A stretch of 64,000 nucleotides of DNA from Zobellella taiwanensis. GTDB taxonomy: Bacteria > Pseudomonadota > Gammaproteobacteria > Enterobacterales > Aeromonadaceae. The notes under the pieces are model-generated. The model was not told the origin of the DNA and made no database searches. It saw only the letters and a list, made by a program, of their open reading frames with translations. The position numbers were made by a program, and so were the translations under genes. Location: positions 1 through 64,000 of the forward strand of contig NZ_PXYH01000012.1 in the NCBI RefSeq assembly GCF_003012795.1, in the 5' to 3' direction. Within the stretch, counting starts at the first letter, position 1; each line of letters starts with the position of its first letter. Below are positions 10,045-24,352 of the stretch, piece after piece.

Positions 10045-11226
10045 TCAGCGCCGCTCCAGCACCATCACCCCGTGATGTTGCAATGGCCGGTGCTCTTGGT
10101 AATCGCGCCTGGCATCGAGCGGCTGCCACCAGCCAACCGGAGCCAGGCGCAGTGGAACCTCCACCGCCAGCCGGAACCGCGATTCGAACCGATCTTTACT
10201 GTTACTGAGCAGCGATGTCTGCAGCCTCAGGATCCGCCAGGGTGAATAACTGAGCGACCACTGGCGGGACGCAGCCGCCTTGTGCTTGTCGCCACTGCCG
10301 AACAAATCCAGCCGTTGCCCACGCCAGCGGTATTGCTGACCCGACAGGCTGAGACCGGGAATGGCCGCCAGCCTGCCCTCCCCGAACCAGACCCGCCCCC
10401 GGGCCGGCCTTTCGGTGCCCATCTCCCCCTGTTGCCAGGTCGATAACGGCCGGTAATCCACCGCGCCCAGGCGAAAGTCCGGATGGCTGAGCCACACCAG
10501 CAGCCCGCCGCGCCGATGTGCCCATTCATCCTGATAGTCAAACAACGGTTCCAGATGAAGAGTCAGCCCGTCACCAAGCGGCTCACTGCGGTGTAACCCT
10601 GCCTGGTAAGTAAGGCGATCGTCGCGCAAGTCCAGCCCCAGTTCCCCCTGCGCCCCGGGCCATAGCGGCAACGCCATCTGGCTATTGAACCGGGGTTCCC
10701 GGTCGAACAGCGGCAACTGGTAATCCCAACGCCAGTCATCGGGGTTGAGCCAGGGCAGAGCGGTCAGTTGGCGGGTACCGAAGGAAAGGGTATCGTCGGC
10801 CAGGTGTTCGCTCTGGCTGAGCAGGAACTGGTCCAGCTCATCGGTGGCCGCGGCACGGGCGGCCGAGGCCAGGGTCAGCAGCAGTTGCTCGGTTTTCGGC
10901 GCCGCCGCCGGATCCGGCGGTCCCAGGGCAGGCAGGGCGGTGGACAAGGACTCTTGCCGGGATGGCGCCACCGCCGGGCTCGGCGATTCGGCGGCCGCCA
11001 TGGCCAGAGGAGGACGGTCCGGCACCCAGATCCACTGTCCCGGGCGCAGGGGCGTGAGAAAACGCTCCCTATTGTATTCCAGCCGCAAGCGCCGTTCGCT
11101 CAGCTGGTAACGCTCGGCAAGCAGGGCCCAGTGCTCTCCCGCCGCGACCTGGTGCATCACCATGACCGGCCCCGAGGCCGATACCGCCCAGGCCCAGCCA
11201 CTCAACCACAGGATGATCCATCGCAT
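10045..11226 (-). CDS. YchO/invasin-like inverse autotransporter barrel with LysM-like domain, no passenger
   Basis: Protein of 393 aa with a signal peptide (MRWIILWLSGWAWAVSASG), a LysM-like module (about 25-70: HQVAAGEHWALLAERYQLS...NRERFLTPLRPGQWIWVPD), a Pro/Ala/Ser-rich linker, and from about residue 125 a series of amphipathic strands typical of the intimin/invasin (IAT) beta domain: RFNSQMALP, GELGLDLRDDRL, DEWAHRRGGLLVW, a closing strand pattern, and the end LQHHGVMVLERR. The start is ATG 11226, because the GTG four codons upstream is inside its GGAGGT ribosome binding site. It ends with the barrel, so there is no extracellular Ig-like passenger. Role unknown; it is probably an outer-membrane protein. 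Confidence 0.7.
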   Translation of the reverse strand: MRWIILWLSGWAWAVSASGPVMVMHQVAAGEHWALLAERYQLSERRLRLEYNRERFLTPLRPGQWIWVPDRPPLAMAAAESPSPAVAPSRQESLSTALPALGPPDPAAAPKTEQLLLTLASAARAAATDELDQFLLSQSEHLADDTLSFGTRQLTALPWLNPDDWRWDYQLPLFDREPRFNSQMALPLWPGAQGELGLDLRDDRLTYQAGLHRSEPLGDGLTLHLEPLFDYQDEWAHRRGGLLVWLSHPDFRLGAVDYRPLSTWQQGEMGTERPARGRVWFGEGRLAAIPGLSLSGQQYRWRGQRLDLFGSGDKHKAAASRQWSLSYSPWRILRLQTSLLSNSKDRFESRFRLAVEVPLRLAPVGWWQPLDARRDYQEHRPLQHHGVMVLERR

Positions 11227-11262
11227 ACCGACCTCCACCGTTGACGGGAGGGAAAAGGCCTC

Positions 11263-12618
11263 TCAGCCCTGGAAGCCGCACAGCAGGCGATATTCTTCCA
11301 GGACATAAGTGTCCGTCATGCCACTGACGAAATCCAGCAGCAGGCGGACCCGGAAGTACCACTCCCGCTCCCGTTCATTTTCAAAAAAGGCCGCGCCCTC
11401 GCTGTCGCGCCGATAGGCAGCCAGGTGGCGGGGCGGCAACCGATGGAACAGCCGGCGCAGCACCAGGCCATTGGCGTCCTGACGGCTTTCCAGCCCGGTG
11501 AACTCCCGCGCCGGCAGCGCCAGCAGGGGCGCAAAGGCTTCCAGTACCCCCCTGAGTGCCGCATAGCCCGCCAGCTCCAGTGATTCCACTTCCCGCCGTT
11601 GAAACACCTGCCGATGAGCGAAGCTCTTCAGCCACTGCAGCGCCTGGGCCGGCGCCTCTTCCACCGCCAGCAGGGGGCTGTCGTGCACCCCGTCCAGGAT
11701 GGCGTGCTGATGCCGCAGGTACTGCTCGCTGACCAGCGGCAGCAGATCGCGGCTGATACCCTGACGGAAACGGCTGAAAAAACCCGGCCGCTGCACTTGT
11801 GAATCGCGCCACAGCCGTCGCAGATAATCATTGCCCTCGCCCAGCAAGGCCTGCTCCAGTTCGGCCAGGCTGAGCACCCCCCTGTCCACCGCGTCCTCCA
11901 GGTCGGCCACCCCGTAGGCCATGTCGTCGGCCGCCTCCATCAGGAAAGTCAGCGGATAGCGGCCCCGGGCCGTGGTTGGAAAACGGGCCCGGATTTGCTG
12001 CACCAGGGGCCGCTCGCTGAAAAAATGCCCCGGCTTTTGCTGCCACAGCCCGGCGGTCCTGGGCTGATAGGCGCCGCGCACGTATTTTTGCAGGGCCGCC
12101 AGTTGGCTCAGGGTCAGGTTCATGTCCTGCAGGCTGTGCAGCAACCGCAGGCTCTGGGCATTGCCCTCAAACTGCTTGAGGTCGGCCATCAGCATGGGCC
12201 ACTGGCGCGAGCCCTTGCCCACCGCCTGGCGGAACAGGGCCGGCAGCCGCCGGCCCAACCAGTCGATGATCACCGCCTCGCCAAAATGGCCGAAAGGCGG
12301 GTTGCCCACGTCATGCAGCAGACAGGCCATTTCCACCAGGCTGACGAAGGCATCCTTGTCCTCCTCCGGCTCCAGCCCGGCCAGCACCTGCAAGGCCAGC
12401 TGGCGCCCGGTTTCCTTCACCTCCAGGGAGTGGGTCAGCCGACTGCGTACCGAGGCCTTGACATCAAGCGCGAACACCTGGGTTTTTTGTTGCAGCCGGC
12501 GTACCGGCGAGCACTGCACTATGCGGCTGCGGTCCGCTTCTATCGCCGCCCGGGCGGTTTCCGGTTCGCCGGCCGGGCGCAGCCGGTCCGCGAGGATCAT
12601 TTCCTGATAAAGGCTCAT
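11263..12618 (-). CDS. dgt: dGTP triphosphohydrolase (HD domain)
   Basis: Deoxynucleoside triphosphate triphosphohydrolase, 451 aa (E. coli Dgt 505), which hydrolyses dGTP to deoxyguanosine and tripolyphosphate. The HD metal site is visible: RLTHSLEV (H63), LLHDVGNPPFGHFGE (H102, D103, H111), and the downstream EAADDMAYGVADLEDA supplying the last aspartate. Its ATG overlaps the TGA of arcB (ATGA), so translation is coupled to arcB. Length and the LEVKETGR region fit the Dgt branch better than the short dNTPase-like HD proteins. Confidence 0.9.
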   Translation of the reverse strand: MSLYQEMILADRLRPAGEPETARAAIEADRSRIVQCSPVRRLQQKTQVFALDVKASVRSRLTHSLEVKETGRQLALQVLAGLEPEEDKDAFVSLVEMACLLHDVGNPPFGHFGEAVIIDWLGRRLPALFRQAVGKGSRQWPMLMADLKQFEGNAQSLRLLHSLQDMNLTLSQLAALQKYVRGAYQPRTAGLWQQKPGHFFSERPLVQQIRARFPTTARGRYPLTFLMEAADDMAYGVADLEDAVDRGVLSLAELEQALLGEGNDYLRRLWRDSQVQRPGFFSRFRQGISRDLLPLVSEQYLRHQHAILDGVHDSPLLAVEEAPAQALQWLKSFAHRQVFQRREVESLELAGYAALRGVLEAFAPLLALPAREFTGLESRQDANGLVLRRLFHRLPPRHLAAYRRDSEGAAFFENEREREWYFRVRLLLDFVSGMTDTYVLEEYRLLCGFQG

Positions 12619-14936
12619 ATTCTGCTCTCCAGCCAGTGCCGCAATATTTTGAGATCGGGTGCCAGTTGCCGGTTAAGGGCTTCGATCCGGCCATCCAGTT
12701 GCTGCCACCAGTCCGGCCGCTCCGGGCTTTGCACCAGTTGAGCCAACTGCTGTATCCGCTTCAGTCCCACCGAGCCGGCCGCCCCCTTGATTTTGTGCGC
12801 CTCTTCCACGATGTCGGGCTGGCTGCGCTCGGCCAGGAAAGCATTGAGGCGTGCCAGGTAGTCTCCCGCCATCGACTCCAGCAGATCCACGCTCGACAGC
12901 AAGGCCCGAGCCCCGACCGTGTCCACATAATCCTGCAGGAACAGGGTATCCAGCACCTCGCCGATCTCCTCGGGAGCGGCCACCGGCGACTCTGCCGCCG
13001 GCTGGCCGAAAAAGCGCGCCAGCACGCCCTTGATCGCCTTGGAAGACAAGGGCTTGCTGATCGCATCGTCCATACCCTTGGCCAGGTATTGCTGCTTGTC
13101 GCTGATCACATTGGCGGTCAGCGCCACCAGCGGCGGCAGCGGGGCGCCGCTGCTCCTGGCCTGCTCCCGCAACCGGGCGGCGATATCGAAGCCGGTCATG
13201 TCCGGCAGCTGGATGTCGAGGAAAATGAGCTCGAAGTCCTGGCCCGCCAGCAGGGCGAAGGCCTCGGCCCCGTCCCGCGCCACCGTAACCCTGTGGCCCA
13301 GCTTTTCCAGCAAGGCGCGGGCCACGGTAATGTTGAGTTCCACATCCTCCACCAGCAGCACCGACAGGGAGGGCAGATGCGCCACAACGGGATCATCGGC
13401 CGGCGGCGCTGCCCGGGGAACCGTGATGGTCACGCTGAAACAGGAGCCCTCGCCCGGTTCGCTGTCCAGCTCTATGGTGCCGTGCATAGCGTCCACCAAT
13501 TGTTGAGATACCGCCAGGCCGATACCGGTACCGGTGGCGTGCTTCTTGCCTTCGACCTGGAAGTAGAGCGCAAAGATTTTCTGCTGTAGTTCGGCGGGAA
13601 TACCGATGCCGGTATCTTCAATATCAAAGCGCAGGGTGACCTGGCCGGGGTCCAGTTCGTCGGCCATGCAGCGGATGGTGACCCCACCGTCGTCGGTAAA
13701 CTTGACCGCGTTGCCCACCAGATTCCACAGCACCTGGCGCAGCCGGGTGCCGTCGGCCAGTATCCACTCGGGAATGTCTCCATCCCGGTCAAAGTGCAGG
13801 TAGAGCCCCTTTTGCTCCGCCTGCAACCGGGCCAGACTTTCCAGGTCGTCGAGGAAGGAAGGCAGTTCCAGGGGCTCTGGCGCCAGCTCCAGCCGGCTGC
13901 GATCCAGTTTGTCCAGATCGATGATGTCATTGAAGATATTGCCCAGGGTCACGGCGCTGAAATGGATGGTCTTGAGGTGTTGCCGCTGCTCCGTGCTCAG
14001 TTCCGTGGCGAGCAGGATACGGCTCAGACCCACTATGCCGTTGAGCGGGGTACGCAGCTCGTGGCTGATGGTGGAGATAAAGGTGGTCTTGTCGCGGCTG
14101 GCCTTTTCCAGTTGCTCCTGATAGCGCTTGCGCTCGGTGATGTCGCGGCCGAAGCCGAGCAGTCCCAGTCGCTTGCCGTCCCGGTCGAAAAAGGGCACCT
14201 TGCGCAACTCAAAGCAGGCCCGTCGCCCGTCCGGATACTGCAGCCACTGCTCGTAGGTCTGGCTTTCATTGCGGGCGAACACTTCCTTGTCGGTCTCGAC
14301 CACCTTTTCCGCCACGTCTTCCGGATAGACATCATAGGGCGTCAGACCAATCAGCTCCTTTTCCTGCCGGCCGAGCAGGTCTTCCATCGCCTTGTTGCAG
14401 CCCGAAAATTCTTCCAGTTCATTGCGGTAATAGACCAGGTCGGGAGAGGTATCGATAAAGGAGCGCAGCAGGGCCGATCGCTCCTGGGACTCCATCTGCG
14501 CCTTCTCGCGCTGGAACACCTCGCTTTCCAGATCCTCTATCGCCTGCTGGCGCGCCGCCTCCGCCCTGTGGGTTTCCTCTATCTGGCGATTGAGCAACTG
14601 GATTTTTTCCTGCAGCTCGCCGTTGAGTTCCAGATCCCGCTCCCGCATCTGTTGCAGCCGTTGCACCAGCCGGCTCAGCCGCTGGCGCGAGTCCTCCAAT
14701 TGGTCCACCACCACCGACAGGAAGTACACCGCCCAGGGGGTCACCAGCAACCCGAAAAAGATGGAGCGCACCAGGTCGATGGACTCGACGGAGCCGCGCA
14801 AAAACAGCGTAACCCCGACCTGGATGAAAATGGCCAGCAATATAATGCAGGCCGCCAGCAACATGCTGAAACGGACAATGCCCAGCTTGGTCATCAGATC
14901 CACATAATACTGGGCCCAGGTCTTTATGGGTTTCAT
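12615..14936 (-). CDS. arcB: Hybrid sensor histidine kinase ArcB (redox control)
   Basis: Membrane sensor kinase, 773 aa (E. coli 778). Order: two membrane helices (about 22-46 and 56-77), a coiled linker with leucine heptads (80-145), a PAS domain (155-270) with cysteines C180 and C241 at the same positions as the redox-active cysteines of E. coli ArcB, a histidine kinase domain with STISHELRTPLNG (H292), N box NLVGNAVKFT, and G boxes, a receiver domain (D574 in FLDIQLPDMTG), and an HPt domain (H714 in EEAHKIKGAAGS). It phosphorylates ArcA when quinones are reduced. I chose MKPIKTWAQYY (14936, AGGA upstream) because it aligns with the E. coli N-terminus; the frame runs open further upstream without homology. 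Confidence 0.97.
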   Translation of the reverse strand: MKPIKTWAQYYVDLMTKLGIVRFSMLLAACIILLAIFIQVGVTLFLRGSVESIDLVRSIFFGLLVTPWAVYFLSVVVDQLEDSRQRLSRLVQRLQQMRERDLELNGELQEKIQLLNRQIEETHRAEAARQQAIEDLESEVFQREKAQMESQERSALLRSFIDTSPDLVYYRNELEEFSGCNKAMEDLLGRQEKELIGLTPYDVYPEDVAEKVVETDKEVFARNESQTYEQWLQYPDGRRACFELRKVPFFDRDGKRLGLLGFGRDITERKRYQEQLEKASRDKTTFISTISHELRTPLNGIVGLSRILLATELSTEQRQHLKTIHFSAVTLGNIFNDIIDLDKLDRSRLELAPEPLELPSFLDDLESLARLQAEQKGLYLHFDRDGDIPEWILADGTRLRQVLWNLVGNAVKFTDDGGVTIRCMADELDPGQVTLRFDIEDTGIGIPAELQQKIFALYFQVEGKKHATGTGIGLAVSQQLVDAMHGTIELDSEPGEGSCFSVTITVPRAAPPADDPVVAHLPSLSVLLVEDVELNITVARALLEKLGHRVTVARDGAEAFALLAGQDFELIFLDIQLPDMTGFDIAARLREQARSSGAPLPPLVALTANVISDKQQYLAKGMDDAISKPLSSKAIKGVLARFFGQPAAESPVAAPEEIGEVLDTLFLQDYVDTVGARALLSSVDLLESMAGDYLARLNAFLAERSQPDIVEEAHKIKGAAGSVGLKRIQQLAQLVQSPERPDWWQQLDGRIEALNRQLAPDLKILRHWLESRI

Positions 14937-15531
14937 CGGTTTTTCCTGTCGACAACGGCGATGGGGAAGGATACCGGCTCCAGAGCGGCCTGTCATGTTG
15001 CAGCGGCCCGGGCAGCCCCGGTTGCATGGCCTCTCTTCGCCCGCTCTGTGGGCGGTAACGTAACTGAATGCCAGCGCTGGGGAAAATGTTGCCGCCCACC
15101 ATGAATATGGAAACATTATGCAATTAAAGTGCATTTATAAACGCATGATGGAAAAGCATTTTCTGCCTTGACGGCGCCATAGGGGCAAATTGAAACTGAG
15201 ACTTAGCTCAAAGCTTGCAAGCACAATGTTGTAATAAAACAACAAAAAACATTGAAATTTATAATATCCCGCAAGCACACAAAAACCAAGACAAAGTAAC
15301 GAAAAAAACAATAAAAATAAGATTTACAACCAAACAATATCGTTTTCCATTGAAATATCCTACTTGAACCCTTCAAAAAACACCCTTTATCCCTTTATTT
15401 CTTTAATTGACCTCACAAAAAAATCACTATAGTTTGGTAAATTAGCCACCAATGGCAACGGACGCTTCAGAGCATGTCGTGCTGACAAAAGTAGTCGCTC
15501 GGCCAACGGGCTCGAGCAATGGAGGAATGCA
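14937..15531. other. arcB-gltB divergent intergenic region, AT-rich on the gltB side
   Basis: This 595-bp spacer holds no gene I can support. From about 15120 to 15450 it is strikingly AT-rich against a GC-rich surround. It contains a perfect TATAAT (15260-15265, plus strand) without a matching -35, the palindrome GCTTGCAAGC (15213-15222), and an inverted repeat CAATGTT (15224-15230) / AACATTG (15248-15254). These are plausible sites for global regulators of gltBD (Lrp, IHF), but no specific consensus can be claimed. The arcB promoter should lie in its left part. Confidence 0.6.
15407..15433 (+). promoter_or_regulatory. Candidate gltBD promoter
   Basis: TTGACC (15407-15412) and TATAGT (15428-15433) with a 15-bp spacer, about 100 nt before the gltB start. 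The spacer is short, so activation by a regulator bound in the AT-rich region upstream is plausible. Confidence 0.5.
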
Positions 15532-21417
<5,886 letters not shown>

Positions 21418-21437
21418 GCCTGACCGGCTTCCTGTGC

Positions 21438-21465
21438 AAAGGCCGCTCATCGAGCGGCCTTTTTG
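21438..21465 (+). terminator. Rho-independent terminator of gltBD
   Basis: GGCCGCTC (21441-21448), a 3-nt loop, GAGCGGCC (21452-21459), then TTTTTG; preceding A residues extend the stem with the T-run. Confidence 0.93.
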
Positions 21466-21501
21466 TTTTAACTGTCGGTTGAGTCATGCAAATACGTCGG
21501 C

Positions 21502-21599
21502 CAAAGGGCACTGCTTCTCCGGCTCGCCGTAGACCCATCCCTGGGGGCTCCGTCGCGCCATCCTTGGCGCAAAGGGCACGCCGAAGCAAACACCCTTTG
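21502..21599 (-). repeat. Dispersed structured repeat, copy A (inverted)
   Basis: Read on the minus strand this is one of three related elements (with 21659-21772 and 42788-42895). It has an outer stem CAAAGGG/CCCTTTG (21502-21508 with 21593-21599), an inner TGCTTC/GAAGCA pair (21512-21517 with 21583-21588), and two hairpins: GCGCC-AAGGAT-GGCGC (21570-21555) and CCC-AGGGAT-GGG (21545-21534). The middle closely matches copy C (GAGCCCCCAGGGATGGG after the first hairpin). It codes for nothing convincing and follows the gltBD terminator. Confidence 0.85.
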
Positions 21600-21658
21600 C
21601 CCTCCTTGTTTACCACCGAGCTGTCTGAAGTTATTTGCTGGCAACACTGGAGTTACCT

Positions 21659-21772
21659 GAAGCAACAGCAGGGATTGCCGGAGCCGACCGTCAAATGCCA
21701 GGGATGGCATTTGCCTAGCGTCCCAAGGATGGGCTCGAAGCGTGTCGGCGCAGGCAACCCTGCTGGTGCTTC
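21659..21772 (+). repeat. Dispersed structured repeat, copy B
   Basis: Second copy, about 60 bp from copy A and in the opposite orientation, 100 bp before mtnN. Its outer stem is long: GAAGCA (21659-21664) with TGCTTC (21767-21772), continued by CAGCAGGG/CCCTGCTG and TTGCC/GGCAA. Next inside are GCCGAC (21683-21688) and GTCGGC (21744-21749). Two hairpins sit in the centre: CAAATGCC-AGGGAT-GGCATTTG (21692-21713) and CCC-AAGGAT-GGG (21722-21733). The loops match copies A and C; the first stem has changed on both sides. Confidence 0.87.
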
Positions 21773-21871
21773 GCAATACGAACCCAACAGACGATTTTCA
21801 ACCCTGTGCAATCGGCCTTTTTCCTTGATGGTGTTACACTTGCGACCATCATTTTTGCGGAACTCAGTGTT

Positions 21872-22570
21872 ATGACTATCGGAATTATCGGGGCCATGGA
21901 GCAGGAAGTGGCCGAGCTGCGCGCCCAGCTGGAAAACGCTACCACCACCACCGTGGGCGGATGTGAATTCTACCAGGGCACCCTTGCCGGCAAGGAGGTG
22001 GTGATCACCCGTTCCGGCATCGGCAAGGTCGCCGCCAGCGTGGCCACCACCCTGCTGCTGGAGCGCTTCAGCCCCAATTGCGTGATCAACACCGGCTCCG
22101 CCGGCGGCTTTGATCCGGCCCTGCGCGTGGGTGACGTGGTGGTGTCCAGCGAAGTACGCTTCCACGATGTGGACGTCACCGCCTTCGGCTACGAAATGGG
22201 GCAGATGGCCCAACAACCGGCCGCCTTCACCGCCGATCCGGCGCTGATCGAGCTGGCCCGTGCCTGCCTGGCCGAGCAGCAGGACATCCGCTCGGCGGTG
22301 GGCCTGATCTGCACCGGCGATCAATTTATGCACCGCCAGGATCAACTGCAAAAAGCCGTGGCCGATTTTCCGGCCATGAAGGCCTGCGAAATGGAGGCCG
22401 CGGCCATCGCCCAGGTATGCCACCAGTTTCAGGTTCCCTTTGTGGTGGTACGAGCCCTGTCGGACATCGCCGGCAAGGAGCAGGCCGAATCCTTTGACGC
22501 CTTTCTGGAGGTGGCCGCCCGCCATTCCTCGGCCATGGTACTAGCCATGGTGGCACAGCGACAGGACTAA
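21872..22570 (+). CDS. mtnN: 5'-methylthioadenosine/S-adenosylhomocysteine nucleosidase
   Basis: Cytosolic nucleosidase (Pfs), 232 aa like E. coli MtnN, cleaving methylthioadenosine and S-adenosylhomocysteine to adenine plus the thioribose or S-ribosylhomocysteine, the precursor of AI-2 in species with LuxS. Motifs: catalytic Glu in [17 protein letters not shown], the MEMEAAA-like substrate loop [11 protein letters not shown], and the catalytic Asp in RALSDIA. I chose [12 protein letters not shown]; the frame stays open 22 codons upstream without homology. The ribosome binding site is weak. It is followed within 5 bp by the CbiB-like gene. Confidence 0.96.
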   Translation: MTIGIIGAMEQEVAELRAQLENATTTTVGGCEFYQGTLAGKEVVITRSGIGKVAASVATTLLLERFSPNCVINTGSAGGFDPALRVGDVVVSSEVRFHDVDVTAFGYEMGQMAQQPAAFTADPALIELARACLAEQQDIRSAVGLICTGDQFMHRQDQLQKAVADFPAMKACEMEAAAIAQVCHQFQVPFVVVRALSDIAGKEQAESFDAFLEVAARHSSAMVLAMVAQRQD

Positions 22571-22575
22571 TCCCC

Positions 22576-23499
22576 ATGCCCGCCCTGCTGGAACACCCGC
22601 TGACCCTGCTGAGCCTGGCCCTGTTGCTCAGCCTGGTCATGCCGGCCCAGCGCCTGCCGCCACTGCTGGTGACCGGCCTGCAGCGGCTTGGCCGGCGCCT
22701 CAACCGGCCCGCTTACTCCCCGGGCTACCTGACGGTAGCGGGGGGAGCCCTGTTGCTGTGTCTGTGGCTGCCGCTGGTGTCCGCCTGGTGGGCCCTGGCC
22801 ACCCTGGCGCCCTGGCCGGCCCTGCTCGATGTATTGCTGCTGTGGGCCGGTCTCGACCTGGGCCGGCTCGGCCGGGCGCTGCCCCTGTGCCTGCGCCAGA
22901 TCCCGCAGCAACGCCACCTGGCCCGGCTGACACTGGCCCCCCTGTGTCTGCGCCAGACCGACCCCTTATCCGAACTGGGCCTGCGCAAGGCCCTGGCGGA
23001 GACAGCCCTGCTGCGCCTGGCCGGAGACTTCACCCTCGCCTGCTGGTATCTGGCGGGCGGGGCTTACGCGGCGCTGGGGGTTATCCTGCTGCGGGCCACT
23101 GCCCAGGCCTGGCCGCGCAAGCTGGTGGACTGGCGCCATTTCGGGGCCCTGCCTTCGGCCCTGTACCGGGCCCTGGCCTGGCTGCCCTTTCATCTGCTGG
23201 CGCTGACCCTGCTGATTTATCCCGGCTCCTTGCGTGCCCTGCGCGCCTGGCCCAAGGGCGGGCTCTGGGCCTTCCCCGCCGCCGGACGGCTGCTGGCGGT
23301 GGCCGGCGGCGGACTGGGGGCCGGGCTGGGTGGCCCGCGCCGCTATACCGCCGGCACCGATTATTATCCCAAGCTGGGCGGAACTGCACCCCTGGGCCAG
23401 GCCGAGGTCGCGGCCCTGCTCCGGCGCCTGGTGCTGGCATTGCTGTTCTGGCTTTCCCTGGCCTGGACCCTGACCCTGGTGCCCCTGCTCCATGGTTAG
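22576..23499 (+). CDS. CbiB/CobD-like membrane protein, diverged
   Basis: Protein of 307 aa with four to five hydrophobic segments. It resembles the adenosylcobinamide-phosphate synthase family mainly in its C-terminal half (AAGRLLAVAGGGLGAGLGG, YYPKLGGTAPLG, the place of the usual substrate-adjacent motif) and in helix layout. The N-terminal acidic GDP and HPV motifs usual in CbiB are not evident. Genes of this type lie between mtnN and btuF in vibrios and relatives, so a link to cobalamin or corrinoid handling is suggested by context; enzymatic activity is uncertain. Its last 8 nt overlap btuF, indicating coupled translation. Confidence 0.65.
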   Translation: MPALLEHPLTLLSLALLLSLVMPAQRLPPLLVTGLQRLGRRLNRPAYSPGYLTVAGGALLLCLWLPLVSAWWALATLAPWPALLDVLLLWAGLDLGRLGRALPLCLRQIPQQRHLARLTLAPLCLRQTDPLSELGLRKALAETALLRLAGDFTLACWYLAGGAYAALGVILLRATAQAWPRKLVDWRHFGALPSALYRALAWLPFHLLALTLLIYPGSLRALRAWPKGGLWAFPAAGRLLAVAGGGLGAGLGGPRRYTAGTDYYPKLGGTAPLGQAEVAALLRRLVLALLFWLSLAWTLTLVPLLHG

Positions 23500-24289
23500 G
23501 GTGCTCGGTATTCTGCTGCTGCTGGCGGCCAATCACGCCTGCGCCAGGCCCGAGCGCATTGTCAGCCTGTCGCCCCACATCACCGAAATGCTGTTTGCCA
23601 TCGGAGCCGGCGAGCAGGTCGTCGCCACCGACGAGGCCAGCGACTATCCGGCCCGGGTGGCATCGCTGCCCAAGGTGGCCAACTACCGTTCGCTCAACCT
23701 GGAGCGGATACTGGCGTTGCAGCCGGACCTGGTGGTGGCCTGGCGCAGCGCCCAGTCCCTGCAGGTGGCGCCGCTGGAGCAACTGGGCATTCGCGTTGTC
23801 TATTCGGAGCCCAGGCGGCTGCATGACCTGGCTGACGAGCTGGAATACCTGGGCCGCCTTACCGGTCAGGAACACCAGGCCAGCCAGGTGGCGGCCCACT
23901 ATCGCCGGGAACTGGACCAGCTTGCCCGGCAATACCGGGACGCGGCTGCGGTATCGGTGTTTTACCAGCTCGGCGAGTCGCCGCTGATGTCGGTCAACGG
24001 CGATACCTGGATGGGGCAGGCGGTTCGCCTGTGCGGGGGCGAGAACATCACCGAACACAGCCTGTCACCCTATCCGCAGATCGACCCCGAATTCGTGCTG
24101 GCACAAAACCCCGGGGTGATACTGGCGGAAAACCGGGCGCAGCTGCGCCGCTGGCTGGATTGGCCCGAGCTGAAAGCGGTGCAGAAGCGCCAGCTGTTCA
24201 CCATAGATGCGGACAGCCTGCACCGTTTTACCCCACGTACTCCGGCGGGCATTGCCACCCTGTGCCGGCAACTCGAACTCGCCCGCTAG
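23492..24289 (+). CDS. btuF: Vitamin B12-binding periplasmic protein BtuF
   Basis: Class III (TroA-like) substrate-binding protein, 265 aa (E. coli 266). The signal peptide is about 18 residues (MVRVLGILLLLAANHACA). Typical segments follow: RIVSLSPHITEMLFAIGAG, DYPARVASLPKV, LEQLGI, SVNGDTWMGQAVRLCGGEN, and LARNP-like LAQNPGVIL. It hands cobalamin to BtuCD, whose genes are not in this window. The start overlaps the CbiB-like gene by 8 nt (ATGGTTAG). Confidence 0.92.
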   Translation: MVRVLGILLLLAANHACARPERIVSLSPHITEMLFAIGAGEQVVATDEASDYPARVASLPKVANYRSLNLERILALQPDLVVAWRSAQSLQVAPLEQLGIRVVYSEPRRLHDLADELEYLGRLTGQEHQASQVAAHYRRELDQLARQYRDAAAVSVFYQLGESPLMSVNGDTWMGQAVRLCGGENITEHSLSPYPQIDPEFVLAQNPGVILAENRAQLRRWLDWPELKAVQKRQLFTIDADSLHRFTPRTPAGIATLCRQLELAR

Positions 24290-24352
24290 CCGATTGTGTT
24301 CCACCGGGCCCCTCTATACAATGGCGCCCCTTTTGTCTTGAGGTAGAAACAA

